Assembly (NCBI GenBank): GCA_963575645.1
Contig: OY754470.1
Span: 47,895,201-47,959,200, forward strand
DNA: 64,000 nt
Source: Xanthostigma xanthostigma
Lineage: Eukaryota > Arthropoda > Insecta > Raphidioptera > Raphidiidae
Direction: 5' to 3'
Below the pieces are notes generated by a model, which had not been told where the DNA came from, ran no database searches, and was given only the letters and a program-made list of their open reading frames with translations. Position numbers and translations under genes: made by a program. Shown here one piece after another: positions 23,460 to 33,395 of the stretch (positions are counted from its first letter, which is position 1; each line of letters opens with the position of its first letter).

Positions 23460-23690
23460 TAACCCTTTTGTTTTTGGACAAAATAAAAATTTTAACCCAA
23501 TAATATTTTTTTTTAAGTTACCAAATTAAATTCACCCTTCATTAAGTAAATCCATATCTACAAACTAACGTTTTCATAAAATTTTTAAGTCCGGTCCTGT
23601 CGGGATAATTAAATAAAATTTTGGTAGCACATTTTAATCATTACTAAAGGGTTAAATTTCAATTTTGAAATGGTTCGGAGAAATTTTTCG
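23460..23690 (+). repeat. Interspersed repeat J, copy 1
   Basis: AAGTCCGGTCCTGTCGGG, GTAGCACATTTTAATCATTA and AAGGGTTAAATTTCAA recur in reverse order and orientation at 31310-31450 and 31680-31800. Confidence 0.6.
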
Positions 23691-23782
23691 GTATACGTCC
23701 CGCCATCCGACCGACGCCAATAGTGTAAGTGTCTTATGGCAAATACACTAATAAAGAATAGTTACCACAACAGTATTATTAG

Positions 23783-23825
23783 CGGATGTATACTTCGGGA
23801 GCTATGCTCTCATCTTCAGCAAACA
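23783..23825 (-). ncRNA. Hammerhead-like motif, family F2, degraded
   Basis: The minus strand reads CUGAAGA, U, GAGAGC, AUA, GCUCCC, GAAG, UAUAC. It matches the better copy at 51186-51240, with GAAA altered to GAAG and one stem II pair weakened. Confidence 0.5.
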
Positions 23826-23829
23826 CTAA

Positions 23830-24185
23830 AGGCTGCAGGAGTCTTTATGATTTGAATTAATTAATTATTCTCTTTTGCATAATTAGTACCGATGTCGCCA
23901 ATATTAGTTGAGAGTTGCCCCCAAGTTTCGCTCTAGTTGCGCAATGTACTTCATTTCAGCATTGACATAGTTCTTTAACAGACAAACAAAAACGTGTAGA
24001 CCTTCTCGTTATAACGCTTCCATTGTTAAAAGGTCTACTGCACACGAATGGGCTGGATAATATTGGTCTTATTAACAAAATTCTAAAAAAAAAAACAACA
24101 AACACAAAACCTTTATTTTACGTAATAACTACATAGTGTTATATACATGTAAGTGTATAGCGTCATGGAAAGGTGATTTTGTTAA
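23830..24185. other. Gene-free stretch
   Basis: No recognised element between the F2 fragment and family K copy B. Confidence 0.4.
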
Positions 24186-24190
24186 CTTTT

Positions 24191-24832
24191 GACGTGATAA
24201 CGTCTTATAAATTGATGAATCACCAATCTTATAAATTGATAAAACACCGGCTGCATGCACGAAAAAGTGTAACGTTCCTAACGTTCGTAACGCGTAACGT
24301 TCCGCCTGACCCTGTGCGTGCTTTTTGCTAATTTCTCGCTCAATTTAAATCAGATCGGTTTGAAACCAGTCTTAAACGAAAGAGGAGAACATATTACATA
24401 GATTTCGTATAACAGAATTTGCCTAAACAGTTTTTTTATACAAATTTATATAGAAAAATAGCTGTATAAATGCAATGTTGTCTAATGCATGGCGCGACGC
24501 GGTCGGTCGTCTTTGTTTGCCGTACATGGAAATTAGAAAATAACGTATGTCTTGTCTTAACATGAAAACGGCTGCATTTCTAATGTTTAATTCAATTTTT
24601 TGACATTAGTATTTTGTGAAATGCAACGCCTTCTAAGTTAAGTATTGGAATAACTAATTATTATTAGAACATAATACTTTGACAGTTGCAAACGTCACTT
24701 TTGACATTTCTTATCATTCCGACACCAAGGATAAGCGGATTGAAACCAAATTTTGGGAGGTTTAGGTTATGTATTACGGAATACGTTATCACGTAAAACT
24801 ATCGTCCGTAAACCGACTTTACAGACAACCAA
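24191..24832 (-). mobile_element. Family K repeat, copy B (long)
   Basis: Inverse orientation to copies A, C, E and F. It carries the full long interior: TTTGGTTTCAATCCGCTTAT, ATACGTTATTTTCTAATTTC, GGTCAGGCGGAACGTTACGC, and a duplicated ATCAATTTATAAG block next to the right (K-oriented) end. It is nearly identical to copy F over its length, so the two are recent. Copies B and C face each other across 1.2 kb. Confidence 0.88.
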
Positions 24833-24949
24833 TTTTTTATTTAAAAAAAAAGTATAGTCGACATAGCGGTTGATTCTATAGGATTTTCGATGGTTTGTCT
24901 ATTAAAAACTCCTGATTTTCGAGCTATTATAGGAACACTTAATTTCATG

Positions 24950-25300
24950 GTCCGTCTGTCTGTTTGTTTATCACAGCTTTATAAACTCTGTCATCTTTCT
25001 ATCGATTCAGATGAAATTTTATAGACAGGTGTTTTATGTGAAGCGCCAACTGTGTAAAGAAATTACAAAAAAAATTTAGAGATGGCACTCCATACACGGA
25101 ACTGAAGGATGAAAATGTTTATTTTTGTACATTTTTTTCGTAGGGTATTGTTGGACAGGCCGTTAAAAATGCCAGAAAATTTCTTAAATGATTTAACGTA
25201 AATATTTCCCGATATATAGGTACCTAAAGTCGTCAATAAAAAAGTTAAGAAAATAGCACTTTATAAATACGTTGAACAAGACATGTTAACTTTTTTTAGC
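24950..25300 (+). repeat. Interspersed repeat L, copy 2
   Basis: See the order of blocks at 17470-17940. Here TCTATCGATTCAGATGAAAT, AGACAGGTGTTTTATGTGAA and CACTTTATAAATACGTTGAA are present. Confidence 0.65.
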
Positions 25301-25304
25301 GTTC

Positions 25305-26020
25305 ATAATTTTTTAATGACGAAACAGGTTGATGCGGGTACGACGCGCACTTGACCGGTTTGATTTTTGTTTATTGTAAACGACGTTCATTACAATTTTA
25401 AAACGTAATAATGAGGAGCAACCATGCAAACCCCAATAAATCTAGTTTTACTAGTTTCGAATAAATCGCGAAAATCAGTCACACAGAATTCTTTAGACAA
25501 TTAACAAATTTTATTTTCAGTGGCATATAGGTCATAGATTGATTTACTAAATTTAGGAAAAAAATATATTCATTATATTAAAAAAAGACACTATTTTATG
25601 TTTGGATTTACCGGGTTTTGCATGAAACCAGAATTTTATTGGAGTTTTTTTCGCAAATCAAATATATAAGTATTTCAGAAAGCGTTCATTAATATGATAA
25701 CACCCATTAAAAAGTAGAAAAAATACATTTTTCAAAATAAAAAAAGTATATAAGAGGTTCTTAAAAGTTTTTTAAGAAACATAATTAAAAAAAATCATAA
25801 ACAATAAAAAAAACATAATATTACAACATAACAGTATCTACGTAGTAAAAATATTTTTTTTTCTTTTAACTTGCATGTTTCTTGGATTTATTGGATTTTG
25901 GTCGAAAGTCTCCACTTTAACACTCGTTTTTTATGGTATTTATCGGGTTTAGCTTTATTCTGAATACACAGATCGATAAAGCTCACCAAAATTAATTAGA
26001 ATTGATATAAAACTTAAAAA
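25305..26020. other. AT-rich spacer between two facing K copies
   Basis: No gene or element seen. Confidence 0.5.
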
Positions 26021-26025
26021 AAAAA

Positions 26026-26598
26026 TTGGTTGTCTGTAAAGTCGGTTTACGGACGATAGTTTTACGTGATAACGTATTCCGTAATACATAACCTAAACCT
26101 CCCAAAATTTGGTTTCAATCCGCTTATCCTTGGTGTCGGAATGATAAGAAATGTCAAAAGTGACTTTTGCAACTGTCAAAGTATTATGTTCTAATAATAA
26201 TTAGTTATTCCAATACTTAACTTAGAAGGCGTTGCATTTCACAAAATACTAATGTCAAAAAATTGAATTAAACATTAGAAATGCAGCCGTTTTCATGTTG
26301 CATTTATACAGCTATTTTTCTATATAAATTTGTATAAAATAACTGTTTAGGCAAATTCTGTTATACGAAATCTATGTAAAATGTTCTCCTCTTTCGTTTA
26401 AGACTGGTTTCAAACCGATCTGATTTAAATTGAGCGAGAAATTAGCAAAAAGCACGCACAGGGTCAGGCGGAACGTTACGCGTTACTAACGTTAGGAACG
26501 TTAGGATTTAGTAACGTTACACTTTTTCGTGCATGCAGCCGGTGTTTTATCAATTTATAAGATTGGTGATTCATCAATTTTTAAGACGTTATCACGTC
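26026..26598 (+). mobile_element. Family K repeat, copy C (long, internally deleted)
   Basis: It matches copies B and F but lacks about 85 bp between CGTTTTCATGTT and GCATTTATACAGC. The missing piece in F begins after GTT and ends in ...CATT GCATTTATAC, a junction consistent with a small deletion. Confidence 0.88.
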
Positions 26599-27154
26599 AA
26601 CAAAAACAATGGATGTATCGGTTTTTGCATGGTTGCTCCTCGTATGTACTATGAACATACAAAATGGTTCCATTTTATCGGCCAAATCTCCCCTTTTCAA
26701 AAAGCTACAATTAGAATTAATTTCTTCCGGAATTAATCTAGAAATAGAGCACATACCGCTGGCAGTGTGCAATTTATAAAGATGTGTCACAACGAAAAAT
26801 ACTCAAGCACAATCAAAACTGAATCCACCCGATTTTTTTTTGTACCATATCTTTTCACTATTTTTATGTGAGACTGTGCGTCCGACTTTATCTGTCCAGC
26901 AGAGCGCAACTCAACAGAGCAGAGAAGGGTGCCAGCTACAGAGTAGAATGTACTCGTGTTGGGTTAGAATCAATTCCAATATAATAGTAATTTCATTTCC
27001 GGTCTGACTGTGGCTTCCCCACGTCTTTATTGTGTGTCCGCGGCATGGCGTCGATCCGAAGACACGACAAAGCTACAGCTGCAGAGCTTCGTTCGTTCCT
27101 TAAGTTCAGCTCCAGTCAAAAATCAATATGTCTAGAAACTTCGTTAATAATATT

Positions 27155-27370
27155 ATCATTCCAACCCATAAGTGGTGCTAGTTTAGGTCAAAAATCACCT
27201 TCCAAAAAAGTTACAATATCTTTTCGTTTTAAGGTCCTTCGATCCCAAAAAACATTTTTTTGGAAAAACTCTGTGCATCTGTTAGTCTGTAAACACGATA
27301 CAGGTCAAACGGATGAGCGGATTGAAACTAAATTTTGGGAGGATGTTTGGTATACAGATATGAAGAGCCC
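27155..27370 (+). repeat. Family M MITE, partial
   Basis: TCATTCCAACCCATAAGTGG, GCTAGTTTAGGTCAAAAAT and AGGTCAAACGGATGAGCGGA run parallel to 58440-58640. The outer end is the TIR of the complete MITE at 62015-62157. A 134-codon frame over this stretch (27030-27434) is not preserved in the relatives. Confidence 0.6.
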
Positions 27371-27429
27371 TATTGTTGCATGCGCAGAAGAGATATATGC
27401 TATAACGGTGTTTTTTTATATAATAATGG

Positions 27430-27910
27430 TATAATTTTCGTAACGGTTTATAGTTCTATTTATTATTTCAAGAAACACTTTTCAAAAGACGATGTAATAG
27501 CCTATTCTGTAAGTAAGCAATGTTTACGTGAAAAGTTTGTCTTAAGAAAAAATAATCCACTCAAAAAATATTTCTTTATTATGGCCAGCATGTTTCAATA
27601 ATTGTACAACTGTTTTCATTGTCTTTAAATGCAATCAATTGTTTTAGTCAACGAGTATGTCAAAAGGCTAGATTAAAGAGGGGAAGTCCAGATTCTTGTC
27701 ACAGCTGTACGTTGGTCGGCCTGAATTTTTACATTGATTAATGATAGACTGTACGCAGGTATAGAGAACTTGGCCGACATATATATACGGGTTGCGCTAT
27801 ACCTGTCTTTGTCATACTTGTTCGCTTCAACATATCGCCGTCTCATCTCACATCACGTATATTTCATTACACGATTAAACATATCAATCACCCGATTCTG
27901 TCGTGAACCG
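27430..27910. other. Gene-free stretch
   Basis: A TATA-like ATATATATACGGG at 27780 precedes CCTGTCTTTGTC, but no gene or LTR boundary follows. Confidence 0.4.
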
Positions 27911-27914
27911 GAAC

Positions 27915-28472
27915 CAGTGGCGTAGGTAAGAACGAAAGTAATATTTTTGAAGGGACTATGTCACTAATAGATATTTATGTAGTTCTTTTTTTGAAGTGAA
28001 AACTTCTTTAGCGGCGTTTTACACTTTTTTTGTAATGGGTAAAAAATGTTAAACTCGCATCAGGACACGTGACCTGATCGAAAATTCGTAAGACGGATGG
28101 AGATTAGAGGCAATATTCAAGTTTTCACTTCTGCCGGCACTCCCGGAGTGCTTTTGCCTTTTTTTACTTTTTTTTTACCAATCTCTTATAATTATATCAC
28201 TCGGTCCAGTATCCTCGTTCCTTGCACTAGCTTGTGCAGTTCGTGGGCTTGGTGATTAAAATAAAATTCATTTATTAGGTTTTATTATTATTTTAACAAA
28301 AAAGTTTTTATTTTTAACAATTGAGTTTTATTATTAAGTTGCTGATGAAGTCATAATTAAATGGCGAAACGTCCAATTTAATAAAATCAAATTCAAGTTT
28401 ATTAACCTTTCCAAGTCCTTACGATTTATCTAACTCATATTCAAAAATGTTTTGGAAATTCCTACGCCACTG
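27915..28472. mobile_element. TIR element, CAGTGGCGTAGG ends
   Basis: CAGTGGCGTAGG at 27915 and CCTACGCCACTG ending at 28472 form 12-bp perfect inverted termini. Flanks GGAAC and GGAAT suggest a 5-bp target duplication with one change, which leaves the superfamily open. Inside are a 70-bp block shared with 58371-58440 (CCAGTATCCTCGTTCCTT) and a hammerhead-like motif at 28331-28384. Non-coding. Confidence 0.7.
28331..28384 (+). ncRNA. Hammerhead ribozyme candidate, family F4 (structurally complete)
   Basis: In order: UUAUUAAGUUG; CUGAUGA; A; GUCAU; a 6-base loop; AUGGC; GAAA; CGUC; CAAUUUAAUAA. UUAUUAAGUUG pairs with CAAUUUAAUAA over 11 positions with one G-U (stem I). GUCAU pairs with AUGGC (stem II), and ACGU makes a two-pair stem III. 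GUC is the canonical cleavage triplet, with cleavage expected before CAAU. The core is exact except for one extra A between CUGAUGA and stem II. Hammerheads with tiny stem III are known from Penelope-like elements. Here the motif lies inside a DNA-transposon-like unit, so a nested insertion is likely. Confidence 0.65.
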
Positions 28473-28649
28473 GAATGAGTGCTCCACAAAGGTTAATAAA
28501 ATATTGTCGTTTGTAAAAGCCTGTTTCTAAATCTGTTAGGTAATGGAAAACGTTTGAATAAAATAAACAATATAAATAGTTCAACACTCTGTACTTTTGT
28601 TTGGTAGTTTTAAAAGATCATCTGTAAATTGTCTTTATTTTATTTTTAA

Positions 28650-28946
28650 CTAGCGTCCTTCCCTGTGTCACGCGGTTGCAAAACTGTAAGATTTATTAAT
28701 ACATAGTCTCTCTCTCTCCCTGTTTCTCTCTTTCTAGAAATATTTAATTAACCTTACCACACAGCAGTACTATCGAACTGATCGTCACATTTTTTAATTG
28801 AGATTTTCATACAAAAAAATACCATCCAAACCGACTTTACTATTTTAAACCAGACCCGTTAGTCCACCATTAAAATACCCGTACTTCCACCATATTGTAC
28901 TAATGCTGCACTTGGAGGATAATTCTGCGAAAATAACGCAAACAAA
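28650..28946 (-). mobile_element. Helitron/RTE-like repeat, 3' end plus interrupted body
   Basis: Minus-strand end GGAAGGACGCTAG followed by T fits a Helitron terminus. The other side runs into GTTTGTTTGTTTGCGTTATT and is interrupted at 28959 by the F3 insertion. The sequence beyond it (from 29176) may continue the element. The 5' TC end was not established. Confidence 0.5.
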
Positions 28947-28958
28947 CAAACATATTTA

Positions 28959-29163
28959 TTCAATAAATAAAATTATCGACCAATTTTTCAGACAATATAT
29001 TAACAAAAAATATAATTAATACATTAACGTTTCGATCCGGATTTGGATCTTCTTCAGAACGGATCTAAAATATAAAAAAATAATTAATATTTAGTTTCTA
29101 TTTATTTTTAATGTAATTCGTGAAAGATTTTTTTTGATATTATTCAGACGTTAATCAAAGACT
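28959..29163 (-). mobile_element. Short Penelope-like copy F3 with 12-bp target duplication
   Basis: A 205-bp unit runs from TTCAATAAATAAAATTATCG to CAGACGTTAATCAAAGACT. It is flanked by perfect CAAACATATTTA duplications (28947-28958 and 29164-29175). The length and TSD show that a small terminal-repeat-only unit inserted as a discrete element. It holds a hammerhead-like core. Confidence 0.75.
29025..29062 (-). ncRNA. Hammerhead-like motif, family F3
   Basis: The minus strand reads CGUU, CUGAAGA, A, GAUCC, AAAUCC, GGAUC, GAAA, CGUU, AAUG. Stem II (GAUCC/GGAUC) is perfect. CGUU/AAUG can start stem I with one G-U, and stem III is ACGU with U as the cleavage base. N7 is A, which the hammerhead consensus tolerates. 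Confidence 0.6.
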
Positions 29164-29261
29164 CAAACATATTTATGTCTCTAAAATAAAATTTTAATAA
29201 TATCTATGGTTCCGTGCGCCAAACAAACCATATTTTTTCACTATTTTAATTTAAAAAATAG

Positions 29262-30005
29262 ACAGGTGTTTTTTAAAAAAATTGGATGTTTTTCATTAAA
29301 AGTAACGTGTTGAATAAAAACAATGTTCGAATGAGAGTTGTTGGGTTTCGAAGGCGAAATCGTTTGGACACAATACGCACCCCCACCACTGCACCTCTTA
29401 TCAGGGGAAGGGACTGATTTATGTTTTTTTAAATGGGATCCCCCATTTTTTATGCTCGCATTTTCTGTTTATGAAAAACTGAACATCTTTTGTCTAAAAT
29501 TTTTCTTAATTTGATTTATAGTTTTTTTTTTTTTTTTTTGTAAATCGCTAATAATGATTTTTTTAATGAGCGTTTTTGTAAAAAACCACGAGCCGAATTG
29601 AAGAAAAGTTCAGAGAAGGAATGTTTTATTCCCAAAAAACAAAATCTGACCATAAAAATAGGGGTTCTCATTTAAAAAACAAAATCACCCTCAACCCTCT
29701 CACCTCTTAACAGTGGGGGGGGGGTGACTTGTTTTTTAAATGGTCGGATATTGTTTTTGGAAAAAAAATCATTTCCTTGCCTGAACTTTTCTCCAAATCG
29801 ACTCAAAGTATTTTACCAAAACGTTCATAAAAACAAATAATTTTTAGCGTTTTGCAAAAAACTACAAGCTAAGTAAAAAAAAACTCAGGGGGTGGGTATC
29901 GTGTCCAAACGATTTCCCTCTCGAAACCCAACAACTTTCCTTCGAACTTTTTTGTTATTCAACCCGTTATTTTTTAAAGAAACGTCCAAAAACACCCGGT
30001 ATATA
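29262..30005. mobile_element. Element with about 120-bp inverted termini
   Basis: GTTGTTGGGTTTCGAAGGCG, AAATCGTTTGGACACAATAC and CGTGTTGAATAA at the left have complements at the right (GTATCGTGTCCAAACGATTT near 29896-29915, TTCAACCCGTTATTTTTTAA near 29958). The middle holds three related G/C-run blocks (29400, 29690, 29715) in mixed orientation. No protein is encoded. Superfamily unknown. Confidence 0.75.
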
Positions 30006-30065
30006 CAAAAATCGGTCTAGTTCTAGTAGAAGCTAATAAACAGTTTAAAAAATTTAAAAACTTCC

Positions 30066-30146
30066 AAATTTAAAAGAGAATTGAAGACTGCTCTTTTCAA
30101 ACAATGTCTGTATAAGGTAGACGATTTTATTGTTAATGAGTTGTAA
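30066..30146 (+). pseudogene. LINE C-terminal tail (plus strand)
   Basis: The frame ends KFKRELKTALFKQCLYKVDD and then FIVNEL before a stop. This is the F-K-R-L-K...L...Y-V-D-(D/E)-F pattern that closes the ORF2 protein of many insect LINEs. Its 3' region follows (TTTGGATAAATAAATTCTAA) and ends in (AAT)n at about 30229-30247. Confidence 0.7.
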
Positions 30147-30249
30147 ACACGCTTATCTTTCTTTTGACGAATCCTGTACATAATTGTATGTCTTTGGATA
30201 AATAAATTCTAATTCTATGTATGAATATTAATAATAATAATAATAACAA

Positions 30250-30606
30250 TATAATATCTTTATTTAGGCACAGACATTAGCCTTTGACTGGCTGTCAACG
30301 TCTGTCCTTTTTCAGTAAACACACATACAAAATATAATAAAATTATAACAATAAAACAAAACAAGTAGAAAATACATAACAAATTCATACATATAAAACA
30401 AAACAAAATATAAATAATATAACAGAGCTAAAATAAATTATTAACTTGGTAAATAGTATTCAACTTACATTTAAATTATACGTTAATCCATTAATTTATT
30501 TTTTAAAAATTTCATATTACACACTTTCAGTTCAGATAGCAAACTATTTCAAATTTTCGTACCACAACAAAAAAAAAATGTTTCACCAACTGCTGTTTTA
30601 GTTCAA
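30250..30606 (-). mobile_element. LINE 3' fragment (minus strand)
   Basis: From 30606 the minus strand reads ELKQQLVKHFFFCCGTKI, a stop, then NSLLSELKVCNMKFLKNKLM and a stop. This resembles the LINE tail 'FF...KLWNSLP..L......FK.KL'. Its 3' end contains AATAAAGATATTATA and merges into the same (AAT)n/(ATT)n tract as the plus-strand LINE, so two LINE tails meet end to end. Confidence 0.6.
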
Positions 30607-30621
30607 AGTTATAAGAAAGAA

Positions 30622-30665
30622 CGTTTATTTATTGAAGAATTCTAATCAGACGTCAATCAAAGATT
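30622..30665 (+). repeat. F3 terminal 45-bp motif
   Basis: ATTGAAGAATTCTAATCAGA followed by CGTCAATCAAAGATTTGAA. It faces an inverted copy at 31085-31130, so the two bracket about 420 bp. Confidence 0.7.
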
Positions 30666-30669
30666 TGAA

Positions 30670-31080
30670 CGTTCATTTTACATAAAGTATAAAATTTATT
30701 TTGTTGTAAAATATAATCATTTAGATTACTTTAAGAGTTTATCTTTAAGCAAAATTATTATAGCAGAGAAAATACAGAACGTAAGCAGTTCCGAGTGACC
30801 AATTTCGCCGCATGTTGATTAGAGATCAATAATTATTTGTAGCCAATTGGCCTCGATAATTCAGCTCTCAATCCCGGGACACTATTGACACAGAGTGCGT
30901 CAAAAGTCCTTCTTTTCACTTTTGAGAATAAATCGGTGTAACAGTTAGCGTGCTAACTTTTGAATCTAGATTCGGAACCCACCTCGGTTCGTGGTCGTTT
31001 TTGATGTCAATTTAATTTGATTGATTTAGTGTTTACTGTTCAAGGCCTTAGTTGACGAACGTCTATAATCTATAAGAATT
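30670..31080. other. Segment bracketed by inverted F3 ends
   Basis: Contains a weak tRNA-like stretch (ACAGTTAGCGTGCTAAC...GGTTCGTGG, 30940-30990) that fails as a tRNA or clear SINE head. No gene. Confidence 0.4.
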
Positions 31081-31084
31081 AAAA

Positions 31085-31130
31085 ATTATTCAAATCTTTG
31101 ATTAACGTCTGATTAGTATTCTTCAGTAAA
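31085..31130 (-). repeat. F3 terminal 45-bp motif
   Basis: CAAATCTTTGATTAACGTCT followed by GATTAGTATTCTTCAGTAAA. Confidence 0.7.
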
Positions 31131-31309
31131 TAAAATATTTGTATAAAAATTATCTTCATTATTGTATTTGCCATATTATGACACATACACTATTGGCGTA
31201 GATACCTACAGATCTGACAAAATTTTCTTGACGTTTCATAGCCTTCTAAACCATTTTTGGCAATGATTACATATATAATATAAACGGACCATTTTGTGAG
31301 TACCTACTA

Positions 31310-31935
31310 TCTAGAGACTGCAAAGTTTTCAGGCCCAAAAATATCTAAAAAATTCTTGAAATCGTTTCAAATTTGAAATTTTACCCTTTAGTAAAGATAA
31401 AAATGTGCTGTTAAAATTTAAATGAAATCGACCCGACAGGACCGGATTAACAAATTAATATCTAGCTGTTATATGTGGTGTCAGCAACGGGTATAATATA
31501 ACCATACCCTTTGCTTACACCATGCCGTTTCGTAATTATAATATCCTTTTGCTCTTCCATCGGGATCTGTCAAATGAGCATAATATGATATCTGGTGATA
31601 GAAAATTTTACATAAATAAGAAAAAAATGTACTTGCTGTAAGGGTGGTATTAAGGGGTTGAAAAAAATGGGCCCAAAAATACCGAAAAAATTCTCAGAAT
31701 CGTTTCATATTTGAAATTTAACCCTTTATTAATTATTAAAATGTGCTGCTAAAATTTAGAACAAATCGGCCCGACAGAACCGGACTTACAAATTTTATGA
31801 AAACACAAGTTTACTGATATGGATTTACATACTGAAGGGTGTATATAATTTGGTACAGATGTTGAATTGATATGTAGTATTGAAATTAAGTAAAAAAAAT
31901 GTTTTAAGGGATAGTTTTTTTTTATTTTGCCCAAA
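31310..31935 (-). repeat. Interspersed repeat J, two successive copies
   Basis: Blocks AATCGTTTCAAATTTGAAAT, AAAATGTGCTG and CGACCCGACAGGACCGG occur at 31365-31455 and again, diverged, at 31690-31790. Between them lies the near-palindrome GTGTCAGCAACGGGTAT...ATACCCTTTGCTTACACC (31479-31525). The same palindrome marks the copy at 49670-49935. Confidence 0.65.
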
Positions 31936-31952
31936 AACAAAGTTAAGTTCAT

Positions 31953-32022
31953 ACACTGCCTATAAAAGCAAATACACTATATTGTCGGCAGGGTTTGGCA
32001 CTGCGACCTGAGTTTTTTTTTA
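31953..32022 (+). repeat. 70-bp repeat shared with 38031-38105
   Basis: CACTGCCTATAAAAGCAAAT, ACACTATATTGTCGGCAGGG, then CACTGCGACCTGAG. The reverse-oriented partner directly precedes family K copy D. Confidence 0.75.
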
Positions 32023-32024
32023 TT

Positions 32025-32400
32025 AATTTAGTCTTACGAACTGAACGGCTAGGAACATTTGATATTGAATAAAATTTGAAGACAAATAACTTTTGCAATC
32101 AGCGGCTGCCACTGACAAATGCGAAATTCGACATAAAGGGAAGGTACATTGTTTAAGTAAAAGGAGAACAAAAGTAGGATATGATATCGTTACAAAGAAA
32201 AGTTCGGTTTGTTTAAGAAAATCATGTAATAAAAAATGTGTACGGAGTATAAAGAAGGGCAGCGTCGAGGTAGCGCGTTGTACGTCTCTACTTTCCTTTA
32301 TAATATTTAACTTTACAATTACTTTCTGCGAAATTCTTTCACGCTCTAAGAACTTTTACAACACTTTACTGGACCTGATACCGAACTACAGCCTGTCATA
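32025..32400. other. Uncertain stretch with a 102-codon frame
   Basis: The frame 32093-32401 is lysine- and cysteine-rich with no motif I recognise. It runs into the TIR element at 32407. I see no support for a gene. Confidence 0.35.
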
Positions 32401-32406
32401 ATTACG

Positions 32407-32782
32407 GCACACGAGGCTAGAAACGTTGCTAAAAATACTGCTTGGACTTCTACTGGTCGGTAGTCTGTGGGTTTGCTTGCTAGCTCACAGAACTAGGTCC
32501 ACTGCTAGGAATGAGCAAGAACCAATCAGGAAGCAGTATCTTGTAACGAGGGCGACTTGAACAAACGCCTACAAACAAAACTATGCCATAGTGGCTCTGT
32601 TCAGAGACAATAGACATGCACTTTTGTTACCGTTCTGCGCGCGCACCGAATCTACCTGCAGAGCAAGCTTGCAAAGACGCCTTGTGTGAAGCGAGCACAT
32701 AATAGCTATTAAGAAAACCAGCGCTAGAAAACTAGTAGTGAAATCTAGCAAGGAACCTAGCAGTACATCCAGCCTCGTGTGC
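32407..32782. mobile_element. TIR element with CTAG-type subterminal motifs
   Basis: GCACACGAGGCTAGAAACG at the left and CCAGCCTCGTGTGC at the right are inverted termini of about 26 bp with mismatches. The interior repeats GCTAG/CTAGC many times (for example 32418, 32492, 32510, 32724, 32735, 32757), as subterminal binding sites often do. No clear target duplication and no gene. Confidence 0.65.
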
Positions 32783-33185
32783 AGCGGACTTTAACGTGTT
32801 TTTTGTTATTAAAACCTTTTATGAAAATGAATCGTCGATTGTGATTATTCGGAAAAAATTACGAGATTTTTAGTGTGATAGTAGTGACACACTGCACGCT
32901 ATAGATTAGTATCGACGCGACGGTAGGCTATGGAAGCTTGAAATAATATCTAGACGGCGATCAACACGTTCAATATATTGACAAATGCTCAAATAATAAC
33001 GAACAAGGCAAATTAAGAATATACGCTAGGAAAGTATCCGCGACCTTCGCACCATCTCGTGTTTGATTTTTACACGCTTTATATTAACTTCACTTGTAAG
33101 TTTGCAGGTATGTATGTTTGTTTGTAACCTCCGTTTGGACTACAGCAAGTAGTTTATTACTGTAGTATAATATGCCAGTACTGTA

Positions 33186-33280
33186 ACTACAGTGGTTAGC
33201 CGTGCTGTCTAAGGCACGGGTCTTCGCTGACGTCAACTCTCGGAATCACGGGTCGTGGGTTCTAATCCCGTCAAAGTCGA
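33186..33280 (+). repeat. tRNA-derived SINE head (Pol III boxes)
   Basis: TAGCCGTGCTGTCTAAGGC at 33197 resembles the A box and D arm of tRNA-Leu. GGTTCTAATCC at 33258 is a B box with one change. The 61-bp spacing is right for an internal RNA polymerase III promoter. The acceptor stem does not fold, so it is a SINE-like derivative, not a tRNA gene. Confidence 0.6.
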
Positions 33281-33395
33281 CAAAAAATTGTTTTTTTTCG
33301 GCAAATTTTTGACAATAAATCGAACTAAAACGTGGAAAATAAATATAGTTTAAAAAAAAAACTAAAAAACACGCTTTATATCGAACTAAAAAGTA

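Noticed and set aside
27030-27434. 134-codon frame
   Set aside because: It runs through family M repeat sequence. The parallel copy at 58440 has no matching frame.
30940-30990. tRNA-like segment (GTTAGCGTGCTAAC ... GGTTCGTGG)
   Set aside because: The B box is poor, the spacing is wrong, and no cloverleaf can be drawn.
32093-32401. 102-codon lysine/cysteine-rich frame
   Set aside because: No motif, no promoter context, and it merges with the left end of a TIR element.
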